Part shown: positions 12,001 through 25,060 of the stretch, in pieces
Layout of the letters: every line of letters begins with the position of its first letter
How positions within the stretch are numbered: the first letter of the stretch is position 1
From: Dreissena polymorpha
Taxonomy: Eukaryota > Mollusca > Bivalvia > Myida > Dreissenidae
Direction of reading: 5' to 3'
DNA length: 64,000 bases
NCBI RefSeq assembly: GCF_020536995.1
Contig: NC_068362.1
Span: forward strand, 100,763,187-100,827,186
The notes under the pieces: model-generated
The model's database searches: none
Seen by the model: only the letters and a program-made list of their open reading frames with translations
Told to the model about the DNA's origin: nothing
Translations under genes and position numbers: made by a program

Positions 12001-15000
12001 AAAACAAACTGTGTATTAATTATACCATATGTGATGCAATTAATAAGCTGCACTCCACTTTTAAGGTGAACGATTTTACTTTATCGTATTATCGACTGGT
12101 ACTAAAATAGCATTTCATATTGCGAATTGGCCTATTAACCACGACATGGATTTGCTAAGGCTTATGTTCAAAACCGCAGTGGAGTTAAAATTGTAATTTT
12201 AACGTGTGCAAGATCATATTATTTGATTGACAGCTGAGTTTTATCGCCATCGATAACGATTTTACCATCATTTTGATGTGCGATATTGTTTAAATTATGT
12301 TTGCTAAGGATTTAATCGTTGTTGGATGCTTGGGGTTTCGGATTTGTTTACAAGCGTCTTTGACAAGTTATTTCATCATTGATTTATATAATCTATATTG
12401 AACGAACACATGTACATGTAATGTAAAGTATTATACAAACAAAAACACTTAAACATCGTATCAATACAAAGTGCCGGTGAAATCTATTTCAAAACAGCCA
12501 AAGTATCAAAGTAAAAACGGCAGTCCTATCGATTTGCTAATCTTTGTTCAATATATAGAATGTATTAAATATATATGGTGTATAATTCAAACTGAAACGT
12601 GTCTTGTCCACTAATTGAGGTAAACAACAACAACATTAACATGTATTCAACATTAAAACTTATGCAGGCTTATGACCTACATTATATATACATTATACAA
12701 TTAATAAGTAATGGTGGAAGATAGAGATTGCACGATAGTTTTATGAACTGGTTAACATACTAAGCTATGAAGGAATAAATAATTGAAACTAATATTGCAA
12801 CTGCACATCTTATATTCACTAGTTTACTTACAAGACATACTATTCGAATACTTTGCAACAGGAGGAGGAAAATATTGATACTGATTTTGTTTTAACGATA
12901 ATTGTTTACTTGAACTATTTACAGTAGATACATATTTACATTATTTAAAAATCTATGTATGTGGAACTTAATTTGAAATAGATTATTCAAGTGTGTATTA
13001 ATGACTTACTGTACTTGCAGTTTGAAAAGTCAAGTTAATCAAGAAAAGGACAGTTTAATCCTATCATTATACAGTTGTTTTATTAATGACCTGAAACATG
13101 AATAAAAACTGAATACACACTATGGGTAAATGCTCAATGGGTGAATGTGTGTGACATTCTTAACTTATACACATTCATAGCATACATCAATTGTTCATTT
13201 ATAAGACTTAATATGTATAATTCATATCCTGACATACATGCATGCGTTCATATATACAACTTAATATAAATATTTACACATAATGATAAACATAATCTTT
13301 GTGATTAAACGGTCTTTAGTCACTTGAGTTCTGTTAAGTGCAATCCTATGTTTGGTTTCATTTATTTGTTGCGAACACCAGAGTAGAATAAGAAGTTAAC
13401 CAATGCAAAATAATAACAAATTATTGTAGGATAATCTGTTGGTTTACTGTCAATTTTACAGCTATACACAGTTAACGTCATGCTAATGCCTTAATAACCG
13501 GTTAAATATAGGAATTATGAATCAAGATGTTGTCTTAAGTTATTTGCTTCGTTAATTAATTTCGCGACACTTATCATTCATGTTTTACTTTCGCTGGACA
13601 ATAATCTTGATCATTTATGAATTGTTTCAATCTACAAAAGAGCGATTTTGACAATTGTTTTCGAAGGTGTGCATATATTGGACATACAAGTAGTTCAAGA
13701 TAGTGATGATAAGCGGACCTTACTTAGCGCGATCCTATATTTGATGTCATTTATTTGGACTTATAATGGTTCAAACGCAAAATTGTGTTTGAACAGGCAA
13801 TACAATGAGAATTGTGGGGGAATTTCTACTTCGTGATGCCATGTGTGGGGATAAATATCCAGCATCCTCTGTTTACAAGATTGTTACTGTACGTCATTTT
13901 GTTTTGGATTTCCCACAGCTTAGACATTTCAATGTCTTCTAAAATGTTTTTTACGTGAACAGCCCAAATTAAATTGTCGTCTTTATTACCGTTATTTGCA
14001 TGGTTTTAAAACATTTTAAATGTCAGTTGGATCACGCTGCTTTCATTTGACGATATCAGTTGAAGCCAGTTCTTGACGATATTTATTTTTTTGTATTTCT
14101 TTGAATGTAATTCTTCTTTATTCACCGAGGCAAATCACTAAGATTAGTTGACTGATTTCCCTTTTGCATTTCCGCAAGAATTTCGTAAGCACGGCTTTGT
14201 TCTTGCTGTGCCGCATAGTTCGGATGAATAGCTTAATAAGTAATAAAGTAATAATGCAGGACATCACTGCAAATGTAATGATCGTGTATTTATAACCTGG
14301 AATACACCCTTTTGTATGGCAATTAAAAAACGGCGGTCAGACAGCTTGTTTCCTTTATGTTCGTTTCCAGTAATACCGATGATTTAATTTTAATCCTTTA
14401 ACAAAGACAGTTGTCGAATGACATCGGCAACATTGTTTTTGATTGGTGATAAGAGTTGCATTTGTGTTTAAAGATATGGTAAACGCATTTAAATAGTGCG
14501 CTACATATAACATGTATCTCCTCTTAAATATGCATGTTTAATATATTTCTTATCGAGTTATCACATTCATCGGGCGTGATGTCACTTTTAATAAAAACAA
14601 AAGGAAAATGGATTGCAGTGTATACGGATGCTTTATTATCTTTTGCACAATAAACCATTTATTCTCCACCTAGGTATGGTTTTAGTGTAAAGTTTTATAT
14701 ATTCCATTTTGTTCAACTAACAAACAATAATATTCAACAGTTATACACTAGTTAAATCATTGAAGTGGAATAAGTGTAAGATAATTGCTTATTACCTCGA
14801 GAAGTGTAACGACTGTCGATGCCGTTACAAACATAAATGCAGCCTATTTGCAAACTGTAAAACTTTTATAAAAATCAGTACGCGACGGTAATGCATGCCT
14901 CTTTCAAATTTCGGTTATTATTGTACGTTGTATTATTCCCATTTTTAAACCACGTATTGCCATTTTAGAAATTTTGCATACACACTCTAATATCTCTCCG

Positions 15001-16250
15001 GATATATATATTCTGAGTTTAAATGTATGCTTTATTTAAATGCAACGCCAGAAAAGTCACTTTCTTTTATGCAGTAGCTTCCTTGTTTAAAGAAAGTGAA
15101 AATTTCTTTACATCAACGGAAATAATAAAGCATGCATGTTAAAGAATGATTGCATGTAAAATCCTGCCCTTATAAATACGTATTTGCTATAGCCAATCCA
15201 GACAAAACCTATCTTAACGTTGGAAGCAGGAAACGGTTTTGTAGCACTGTCAAAAATAATCTACACTACTCACATCTCACTTAAGGCTCAGACAACGATC
15301 AATCATAATGATCGTTTTAATATTGTTTCAACACACTATTCTGCAAAAAGTAGTCATGTTCTTGTTTAAACAGGTATTGTTTAGGGAAAAACCCTTTTCT
15401 TAAAATCAGCATAGGCACATATTGAGTCATATGCTATACATAAACAACCATCAACGAGCTTCCTTATCCTAATGCTGACGTTGCCCCTCACTACAGTCAA
15501 AACAATTTCCTATGTTTTTCATTACTCTCCTTTGGTATGAACACTCTCTTTTAATCAGATCTTCAAACGCGTGATTTTGACGAAAAATACAAGTTAAAGG
15601 CTGTTTTTCCAACACAAGTGATTGAACAAAAAGGTTTTCGGTTTGCGATTACCTCTGGTTTTTTAAGCATAAAATTAGTATCAAGTGTAAGTAAAATATG
15701 TAGATAACGACATTTATGTGTTATTGATTAAGGTGTTGGCGCACCTATCTTTAAAAAACAAAACTTGTTAGATTTACAGACAAACACACTTTAAACTAAT
15801 ATCTACGGTTTACGCGTTTTGTTAAAAAAAAAGCAATTAAAAACGCAAGTATCGACTATTACACGCCATTCATGAGGAATACTGCAATAGGAATTGCGCC
15901 CCTAATATGCTTCTTATTGTTAATTAAGATTAATTCTCAATATTAATTTATTAAAATGACATCTGAACAAGTAAGGTTTTAATTGATATACAAGATTGTT
16001 AACAAATTCAAACTGTAGTCACCAACTGTTAACGACAAAAGCAAATCAAATCACCAACAACAATAAATACACTTACATTAACATACATTTTATTAAAATT
16101 TTTGGTAATTAAGTACAATGTACAATGTGGACGTAATGGAAATATATGCCATCCTAATATACACCTGTTCTGAAATGTAACATTCGACACTCTGGTTAAC
16201 TACCTTAAAATGTTAAGAGATATCTTGCGTTTTGTTTTGATCCGTGTTGT
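12001..16250. other. 4.2-kb AT-rich intergenic stretch
   Basis: I found no convincing exon, tRNA, tandem array or recognisable transposon. Open frames are at most 62 codons and of random composition. Confidence 0.55.
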
Positions 16251-16258
16251 CTCGTTCT

Positions 16259-16718
16259 ATGGCGACAAAGCACTATTTAACGGCAGATTTCTTTACTGAA
16301 ACCGCACTGAAATACCGAGATCCGCCGACAGCATTCAATGTGAGTACCTTAAAACTATGCTTACAATTAGTGACTAATATTTCAAAATGTATATTTTAAG
16401 TAAGTCGACAGATGAATAGTGAAATGCTTTACCACGTTTATCAAAATAAATACATTAGTTTCAAGACATTCGGAATTCATATTTAGAATCAAATACTCTT
16501 TTTAGCGTTCTATTAGAGAACAAGTAAGACTCATTTATCGGTTAAATAATGTATATAATGTTTGCTAAGGGATTGCAATAAAACAAATGAATATGAAATT
16601 GTATTTATACATGGATTTGCAATTACGCGGATAACCGATATATATTAACCCATTTATGCCTAGTGGACTCTCCCATCCTTCTAGATTGGATTAGTTTATT
16701 TCCAAAATTAGGGATGTC

Positions 16719-16807
<89 letters not shown>

Positions 16808-17951
16808 GAATATTTCTTAAAGAAATCCCTTCAAGCAAACAGCGCAGACCCTGATGAGACGCCGCATCATGCGGCGTCTCATCTGGGTCTTTGCCTTTTG
16901 CCAAGGCCTTTTTTCTAGGCTTAAATGTTTAAGTGTGATTTATCATAATCTACATAATATATGTTTCCCATCTAGATGAAGTCCACGGTTGCAATTGCGT
17001 TCACGATTCTACTCATGTGTTGCCTTCAAATTAAAGAATGTACAAGTATGATCATATTTATTTTTTTTGTTTTATTATCACACTCGTTTTATTCATCATA
17101 CATTTATTGTATACAGCATCATGTGTAAATTGATCAAAAATATTAAGTAGTGTGATTGTGAGCATTGAAATAAAGTAAATTACTTTGTAGATTTCTGGTG
17201 ACGAATTACACACAATCGATAAGCCACTTAAACCTTCATAGCTGTAAAGGATCACTCGGCTTTTACACTGTTATGGCTATTAATACGTTGGTGTTTTTAA
17301 TCTATTTTAATTAACACAAACATACATTAAAAAACAACTGTAAACTATAATGTAGACATAACTTTTAATACATACCGGTGTTTTGTTCACGTTTTAGAAT
17401 GTTCTTTAACGAAAATGTGTTGTCATTGTAGCTTCTACAACAGCAAACTCTACTGCAACAGGAAGTAAGTCAAATAACGTGACCATGCACAGTTTTACAT
17501 ATGTCTACGTTCTAAACCTAATAGCCAAACATGTTCCGCAATATTTAATAATGAATGTTTAATGCAAACGTAAATCTTCCAGGAAATATGCACTTATCTT
17601 TATCAGCAAGTTAATTATCAAACGTGATCCTTTATTTTTAGCAGGTGGCATTAAGTAAAACCGCCGAACATAAGACATGAACATTAGGAACCGCAAAAAT
17701 CCAAATAGAATAAGTAGTTTGCTGTAGTCTGCTTATATACTTCATTTTTACTTAATTAAGCTTTTTTGATCAGTCATATAATTTGTACAATATTATCAAT
17801 ACATAATTTTATTTATATAACTCCAGGCGCCACAATAGCCGCAACTCCGAACACGACTAGCCTTGACAACGGTTCGGCTCGAACATCAACCGCACCACTG
17901 ACATTCATTGCCATTACTGGAGTCGTTGCTGCAAGATTATTTGCAAAGTAG
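16259..17951 (+). CDS. Small secreted, probably GPI-anchored, mucin-like protein (3-4 exons)
   Basis: Coding exons 16976-17045, 17432-17464 and 17827-17951 join in phase with good splice sites (CCCATCTAG, GTATGA; CATTGTAG, GTAAGT; AACTCCAG). They give 75 residues. The N-terminus, MKSTVAIAFTILLMCC, is a signal peptide. A Ser/Thr/Ala/Asn-rich middle carries the N-glycosylation sequons NST, NTT and NGS. The last ~19 residues (APLTFIAITG...FAK) are hydrophobic and follow a small-residue stretch, as in a GPI-attachment signal; a tail anchor is the alternative. An upstream exon, 16259-16339 with donor GTGAGT, is also open and in phase from its own ATG, which would add 27 residues and turn the signal peptide into an internal segment. 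I favour the ATG at 16976, with the first exon as 5' UTR. AATAAA lies near 18181. No homologue is recognised; mucin-like peptides diverge quickly. Confidence 0.65.
16645..16932 (+). mobile_element. MITE (AACCCATTTATGCCTAG family) with (TA)n expansion
   Basis: The start TTAACCCATTTATGCCTAGT matches the copies at 22855 and 19504 (inverted). The middle holds about 80 bp of (TA)n at 16724-16804. The right half has the hairpin GATGAGACGCCGCATCATGC...GGCGTCTCATC. It sits in the first intron of the mini-mucin gene. The 93-codon minus-strand frame across it is a by-product of the repeat. Confidence 0.9.
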
Positions 17952-19326
17952 TGGCAGCACGTCATGATGTATTGTGTGTCGTTTTTTAGTTAGGTTTCAG
18001 ATAAGCGATCTACTAAAATGAGACTGAAAATACATGCATTGACAGTGTGTGCATTCGATGTTAAGATATATCTCTTAAATGGATCCGACACATACAGTAT
18101 CATTTGACATGGTATGACAAAAGCGAACGTTTTTTGAGTGTTGAATGTGTGCATGGGTCTGATGTATTTATTTGAATGTAAATAAACCCGAATGTACCAT
18201 GTTTTGTGTGCCTTTGTTCAATCAGAATTTTGTTAATATTTTGTTAATAAAAGTAACAATAACAAAGTTTATTCATACTTTATAGTGTCACACCAATTCT
18301 AGCATTGCATTCATATGCAAATATTACGCTGATATTTGTGTTTACAAAGTGTATAAACTGTTTCAGTTTAAAACAAAAATAATCAACCGTTCAAAATAAA
18401 TCGATGCTTTTTATATGAACTAGTGTAATATTTCTTTATAAAGCAGTTCTATTTAAAGTACTAAAGTATTGCTATTTATTAAATATACATGTAATACCAG
18501 TCTATGTTTTGCTTTCAAATGTAAAACATAAGAATAACAAAGGCCGAAATTGTCTGATGCAATTTAAATGGTTGACTCGAGAAATATCTACATAGCGACA
18601 TAAATATCCTGTCTATGACATTTATTTGTGTTTTTCTCTGGCCCATGTTTACCTTTCAAGTAGTATTCGCAGAACAAAACTATCGTTTTATCTCTTGAGA
18701 AACATCGTACTATAAGCGCAACATAATTAATAATATTGTGCTTTTGATAAAGCAGTTTATTCCTCGGTGCATTTATGAATGTGTTCTAATTTTTTTACAC
18801 CGTACTGCGTGTCGGTTAAGCAATTTATATGATTTCCGAAAATGTAAAATGAAGCATGTGGTTTGGATTTCATATTTGAAAAATAGACGAAACTTTGTAA
18901 TTGGCATAATGATTATCAATAATGCATGCATCCGCTGCCGTGAAAACCTTGAATTGAGACTCATAAAGCATTTTGCTGATAACCAAAACTCCTTCGCCCA
19001 TATTGTGTACATACCTGGGTCTCTGTGTTCCAACTCACTGTAAAAGGAAAGGTAGTTTATCTGTTGACATTGCATTTAAACATGACAACGCAAAGACGCC
19101 TTCTAAATAATTTTTTTTATGATAAAGCACTTAACTCTATAACCCTTAATGTGATATTTAAAACACGGTACAAGTAAAAAATAATCATATCACTTTTGTC
19201 GATGCAATGTAATGAGTTAAACGCTTGTATTTAAAAAAAAACAGAAATTCGCTTTGATATCACAAGTGAAAACATAAAAGTCGAATTGTCTTTAAGTACG
19301 TTTTGAATAAATAAATCCATTTGTTT
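17952..19326. other. 3' flank of the mini-mucin gene, no further gene seen
   Basis: This holds the likely 3' UTR to about 18200 and then AT-rich DNA. Overlapping 100-101 codon frames on both strands at 18738-19075 have no splice support or domain, and I do not call them. Confidence 0.5.
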
Positions 19327-19504
19327 CTAGCGTCTAGAAAAAAAGGCCTTGGCAATCAGCCATCATGGTCTGCGCTGTTTGCGTAAAGGAATTTCTGAAA
19401 GAAATATTCTTATATATAAATAAATATACTAGACATCCCTAATGTTGGAAAAAAATAATTCAATTGAGAAGGATGGGAGAGTACACTAGGCATAAATGGG
19501 TTAA
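19327..19504 (-). mobile_element. MITE (AACCCATTTATGCCTAG family), inverted copy
   Basis: It ends at CACTAGGCATAAATGGGTTAA, the inverse of the family start, and begins with TAGCGTCTAGAAAAAAAGGC, the inverse of its end. The central hairpin seen in the other copies is lost, which suggests an older, deleted copy. Confidence 0.88.
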
Positions 19505-22500
19505 GATGCTTATATTTGTAATGACATATATGCGCATGTCTTGCATGTAAGGGACAAATCGATATGTCTAACATGAATGATATAAAGTTAAAAAATATAT
19601 ACTATATTATTTGTCTTTTTTAATTGTACATATTGGAACCTTGAGGATATCTCCATATTGTAAAAGCGTATTCACAAACACTCAGTGATTTGAAAATAAC
19701 GGTAATGAACAAGACTAAACTAACGAATATACACGTGTGTATAGATACGCATGTTAAAAACAGTTATAGCTACGCGATCGATTGCTTTACGCAGCGATGT
19801 GCTTTTATTTGACAATAAAGCTAAACACTTACATTGGTCAACTCAAGTATTTATTTACGACGGTCTTCTAATAAATGAACGTACTATATTATAACAATCA
19901 CCAGGCGCAAGTTTGTTTGCATGACACAAGTTAAAAATCGGCGATTTATTTGCAGCAAATAACAGATTGTACTACATGTATCAGCCACTGTAAAAAACTA
20001 TTACGGTCAGCTATCAAAATTAGTACCGTGTTATATAAGGCTCAACATCGTCTTTTGATAAGTATTTCATCTGAAATAAGGACTGATATACAATCTTACA
20101 CTTATTTAATATAAAATGTCATTCAAGACTCCCCTTTAAAAATGCATGCAAACATTCAATGTCAAACCATGAAAGAGAGATAACTGTGTCTGTTACTATA
20201 TCTCGTAACATTATTTATTGGCTTCTATCTCTGTTTCCCAATATTATACGATTATAGCTGGCCTGCCTCTATTTCATCCATGTTGCATAACTAGCCAGTA
20301 AAAAGAAGACGTTGTCACAGTAAGAGAAAGACGTGATAATGAATATCCAAGTCGATACAACTCAGACTGTTCTTTAATATTTACAGCTTTATTTAGGCCT
20401 TTCAGGTTCCCATTTTTAATTCGATTTCAGGACAAAAAATACAAAACAATGTATTCATAGATTTTAACATGTTCTGAAGGAAAATTTCAGCCAGAGAGTA
20501 ATTATTTGTTTTGCTGAGTTAATTAATCGTCAACAACAACTGCAAAAACAATGAAAAATCCGTTAAAATCAAACACATGTTGACATTTTTGTATCATAAT
20601 CCTCGAAAGGCAATAACAAAAACATGCACTTATAGAGCTTCACGCAACATGAAAATGAATCCACTTAATCTTACATAAAGTCAGAAACAATAGGTGTATG
20701 TCACAATTTTATCATCGAATTAAAGATAAAGATCATTCACGAATTAATATGTCAACAAATGACAATCAATTGAATAAATACTTTTGGGAAATTGGTCTTT
20801 ACACATGCACAATAAATTGTATCGTTATGTATTCAAATGACTCACAAAAGTCATTAAAGTTTTCATTTAAATCGAGTAAGAGACATAGGTCATAATGTTC
20901 AAAAGTAAATAAAATTGTGATATAAGGTGCTTCATATTTAATAGACAGTGGTTAGATGGTAAACACAGACTAAACAAGGGCTTTAAGAAATATTTTTCAT
21001 TGTTTTGTATGCCTTGGTTAAATAAAAAATTCAAATCAATTCAGACAAATGTATGCCATTTAGTAAAAACACTTGTTTGTGTGCGAAAATATATGTGAGG
21101 CTCCCATCGAATTTAGGTATTGTTGCGCAAATGAGAAAAAGGTGATTTCAAAATGTCAATAAGATTTGGGCCGCTAACATGCTTTTTAAAGTTGCGATGC
21201 CCATGGAAAAAAACAATTGTACTACTTTTAATAAGCAATTATAAAACAACATGTGCACACATTAAAATGTTCTAAAGAAATTGGATTATATTTATAAATT
21301 ATAAATGCGATATCGACAAAGGCCTTCATTTTTTCAGTTTGCAAAATGGGTACACAACTGAGAAGTCTTTTGACGAAATAAATGGCTGCGTGTTCATAAT
21401 ACGTTAAATAGATGGTTGGTAAATGGAATGATACATCATAAGAAATCTTTTTGTATTGTCTTCATTTGTAAGAAAACTTAGAATAGTAAATAATCCGCAG
21501 GTAAAATTTTGACATTTTAAGGTAATATGTATGTGTTAAAAAATCATCAGCATCGTAAAATTGTTTGTTAAGAGAAAAAAAATTGCAAAATATGTCACAA
21601 AAAATGGACAAGAATTCCATATATAGGTATTCAAGATAATAATGTTTAAGATGTAATTAATGAGGATCAATCCATTCGAATCATTGATTTAGAAATATCT
21701 CTTAAAAACATAAACCGCTGCGATATTTGTTTGCTTTCAACAGATGAAAGGAGACGGAATGCACTGCCATGTACATTAGAGAATGTTATGATTAATAATA
21801 GGGTAGTATATTCCACTGGGGTATGCAGAGTAAAAAAATAGCACAAAAGCAGCTGCCATTCTTTGCTTTATTATCTTATTATTGCATTGTAATGACTAGG
21901 CTTTGATTAGTAAATAAGTACAATGTAATACATAAGTATGTATAAAGCTAATAAATGTTTGCCACTGAAACACTTTCACGAACATTCCATTTATTGAAAA
22001 ATAAACTTTTTTTCATTATCTAAAGCTGTTGTGCCTAGTAATCCCGTTTAACATCCAAAGATGCTGAGATGCATATATCATGACCTCAGAGCCGGACAAT
22101 AATTTATGGAAAATGTTCCTCCATTTTCTTTTGCTGATTATGGTCATTTTTAAATTACTGTCTCATATTACCTTTTTCCAAAGTATAGCGTTGTCGAAAT
22201 TGTTGACAAATGTCTACTTAAAAAAAACAACATAAAGACACGCACACAAACTACTTATGACACATATATTATATTATATTTATATCTGCCGAAACAACAA
22301 ACCTTTTCGATTTCACAAAACAGGTTTAAACAACCCAGGTGAGCGACTAGGGCCACCATGGATCTATTGTTTAATATTATTATCAGCTCTGGTGACTTAC
22401 AAAATCAATGGACCGTAGCGCTAAGAAAAAACTGTGAAAGATAGAGACTGATGGAAGATTATTCGGGCGAAGTCGGTTAGGTGGAAATCGCTTCAAGAAA

Positions 22501-22854
22501 AAGTAAACGCGCCTCACGCAACCAATAAAAATCGAAGGACAAACGATGTCATAAAAGCTCCCCATTAGTACTATGTTATAAGGCGAGCTTATAAGAATAC
22601 ATGTATACACCACACCGTAAAGTTGCAAATAAACAAACGAAGCACTGAATGGTATATATGTATTGATGCCTAGTTACTCATTCACAAGAAGACTTTGGAA
22701 AAATCTGAAAATATATTTCGGACACAAACTTCTACAAAGTATCTATTGTTTGCTCCACCTGCCATTTAATGAACCTGGTGAGTCCAAACGATTTTCAAAA
22801 AATTACGATGTTCTCAGAAAGATGCACACCAGCTGAGCCTTACTTCCCAAATTG
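19505..22854. other. 3.3-kb AT-rich stretch without a recognisable gene
   Basis: I found only short random frames. The fragment CCCAGGTGAGCGACTAGGGC at about 22335 resembles the end of a bivalve dispersed repeat, but nothing else of that repeat is recognisable. Confidence 0.5.
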
Positions 22855-23084
22855 TTAACCCATTTATGCCTAGTGGACTCTCCCATCCTTCTAAATTGGA
22901 CCAATTTATTTCCAAAATTAGAGATGTCTAGTATATTGTTTTCTATATTAAGAATATTTCTTACAGAAATTCCTTTAAGCAAACAGCGCAGACCCTGATA
23001 AGACGCCGCACCATGCGGCGTCTAATCTGGGTCTACGCTGTTTTTCAATGCCTTTTTTCTAGACGCTATGCACACATGGGTTAA
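22855..23084 (+). mobile_element. MITE (AACCCATTTATGCCTAG family)
   Basis: The start TTAACCCATTTATGCCTAGT and the end CACACATGGGTTAA form short inverted ends. The hairpin GACGCCGCACCATGCGGCGTC is at about 23003-23023. It is the cleanest of the three copies in the window and lacks the (TA)n expansion. Confidence 0.92.
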
Positions 23085-23293
23085 ACCAGCCAGAAGTAAA
23101 ATCAATATACAAATGCGTTCACGGCATTGGCAGTCCAAACAGTTACAAGATAAGTATTGATGCAAAGCATCAAAGGGCGTCGGGAATTTCAGTGTAAAAG
23201 GCACTCGATGAAGTTACATGGAAAGATTTTTTCTACTGTAAATATTAATATATTGGCCGATTATTTTAAACAAAATAGAAAAAGATATTGGTA

Positions 23294-23406
23294 TAACCAT
23301 TATCTATGATTTTGTGTTATAACCCCCAAATAACCATTATTTATGATGTTGTGTTATAACCCCCAAATAACCATTATCTATTATTTTGTGTTGTAACTCC
23401 CAAATA
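23294..23406. repeat. 37-bp tandem repeat, three copies
   Basis: TAACCATTAT recurs at 23294, 23331 and 23368, with GTGTT(A/G)TAAC in each unit. The copies are near identical. Confidence 0.9.
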
Positions 23407-23459
23407 TTTCATAGTTCATTTTATTTACATGGGTTTCGTTTTTTTACTGGTATCCGTGT

Positions 23460-24220
23460 GCAGTTTTCATTAATGGAACAGAAATATGTAGGTTTTAAAA
23501 ATAATAATAGCGTAATTTCATATTTTTCTCAACTTCAAGGAGAGATGATTCTGAACTTATGTTGCTCATTTACGATAGGGGTTGCGTGGCTCATTTACGA
23601 TAGGGGTTGAGTACTCATTGATATGAAAACACTGTAAAAGTTTGAAAAAAGAATGAAAACTGTAAATTGTATAAAGAAGCTGCATTTCACAATACTTTGT
23701 AATTCAGTAAAAGATCATAATAGATTTATTGCTCCGATGTTCATCATTTGCAATAGGGTTCGAGTAATACTGATATAAAAACACTTAACAAGTTTGGAAA
23801 GATTCAGAGGAAAGTTGTGAAATCTTTTAAAACAGTGGAAATTGTTTATTTTGTCAAATTTAATTTAAAAAATTCTGAACTTATTGTCCCGATGTTTCTC
23901 ATTTTAAATGATGAAAAAATGCTCATTGATTTGAAAACACTGTAAGTTTCGAAAGAATCTGATGAGAAATGTTGACATAATCACCTAACCTAGCAGTTTT
24001 TCATTTTTATTTTTAAATTGAAAGAGACATAATTCTGAACTTATGGTCCGATTTTAATCATATAGAGTGTGGGTTGGGTCCTCATTGATAAAAAACCTGT
24101 GAAAGTTTGGAAACAATCGGATGAAAAATTTGGACTTCGAACAAGGATTTCAAAATTTCTCAAATTCTAAGGAAGATAACTATGGACGTAATGGTCGGAT
24201 AATGCTAAAGGGCCCATACC
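23460..24220. repeat. Degenerate long tandem repeat (~160-170 bp units)
   Basis: About four diverged units each contain a CTGAACTTATG(G/T)T-like word, then a CTCATTT...TAGGG(T/G)T(C/T)GAGTACTCATTGAT-type segment and GAAAACACTGTAA(A/G)AGTTTG. The general form matches a tandem family I recall from bivalves. It is non-coding. Confidence 0.65.
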
Positions 24221-24686
24221 AGCTGGATAGTAATACGTGACGCGCTTCGCGCTAAATATGTGGTTCTTAAAAAAAACTCCGAGGAGTGCTTGACTCTAGG
24301 GACACGGGTTGCTGGGACACAGCTCCTTTTTGGATAAGCGGCTGCTTCCTTTATCGCAACTCATTGTTACAATCAATAAAACGTGTCGCGCTTCGCGCTC
24401 TATATGTGGTATGGATAGGCCTATGATCAACAACCATAACAATACATGGATAATAGATGTGTTGTTTGCATTTATTTGTTAATATAAAAACACGTGTATT
24501 TTTTATAAGATATTTAAGTGATGTAAGAAATTTTAATTAACGTTGTCGCCACGTTGCATCCATTAATTTTAATAAAAAAAGTCCAATTGTAGTAGAATGG
24601 ATTTTAAAATGTCTACATAAAATAAAGCTTTAATATATTTATTAACCTGACTGAAAAAAAATGTCAGCCGCCGAACTGTTCCGTGT

Positions 24687-24775
24687 GCCGGAACCCGGGA
24701 TTAAACCGGGGGCCTTTAGATGACTTTTGCGTAAACAACTTCAGTCTAACGCTCTCCCACCTAAGCTATTCCGGC
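24687..24775 (-). tRNA. tRNA-Phe(GAA)-like gene with a 17-nt intron at position 37/38
   Basis: Read on the minus strand, the ends GCCGGAA and TTCCGGC form a perfect seven-pair acceptor stem. The D arm is GCTTAGGTGGGAGAGC. The anticodon arm is TTAGA, CTGAAG, then A and TCTAA, with GAA as anticodon. The T stem is CCCGG/CCGGG. Everything matches animal tRNA-Phe except an extra 17 nt at 24738-24722, placed after the base 3' of the anticodon, the canonical nuclear intron site. Exon lengths of 37 and 35 nt give a normal 72-nt body. The T loop is TTTAATC rather than TTCRATC, which weakens the B box, so this may be a pseudogene. A run of eight T lies 25-30 nt downstream. Confidence 0.72.
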
Positions 24776-25060
24776 TGGCATTCACTTATGTACTGCTATT
24801 TGGTTAAGTTGTGTATAGCGATCGTTTTTATATGTCTATTAATAAACTCATACATTGTACGTTTTCGTACCACTACCCGTTCGAATAAACTTGCTTGTGC
24901 GATAGGTCGTCAAATATCGCACTACATTGATTCTCCACTAAATAAGCAAATTAGAAAAAACACACAAAAAAATATTTTGATCATTTTTTGTTTTTATACA
25001 AAACATCATTTGTTTTTATACAAAACCAGAAAGTTTCGCGTATTTGCCCAGTCCCTGTGA

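Noticed and set aside
16623-16904. Frames with long Ile-Tyr runs
   Set aside because: They are translations of the (TA)n tract in a MITE.
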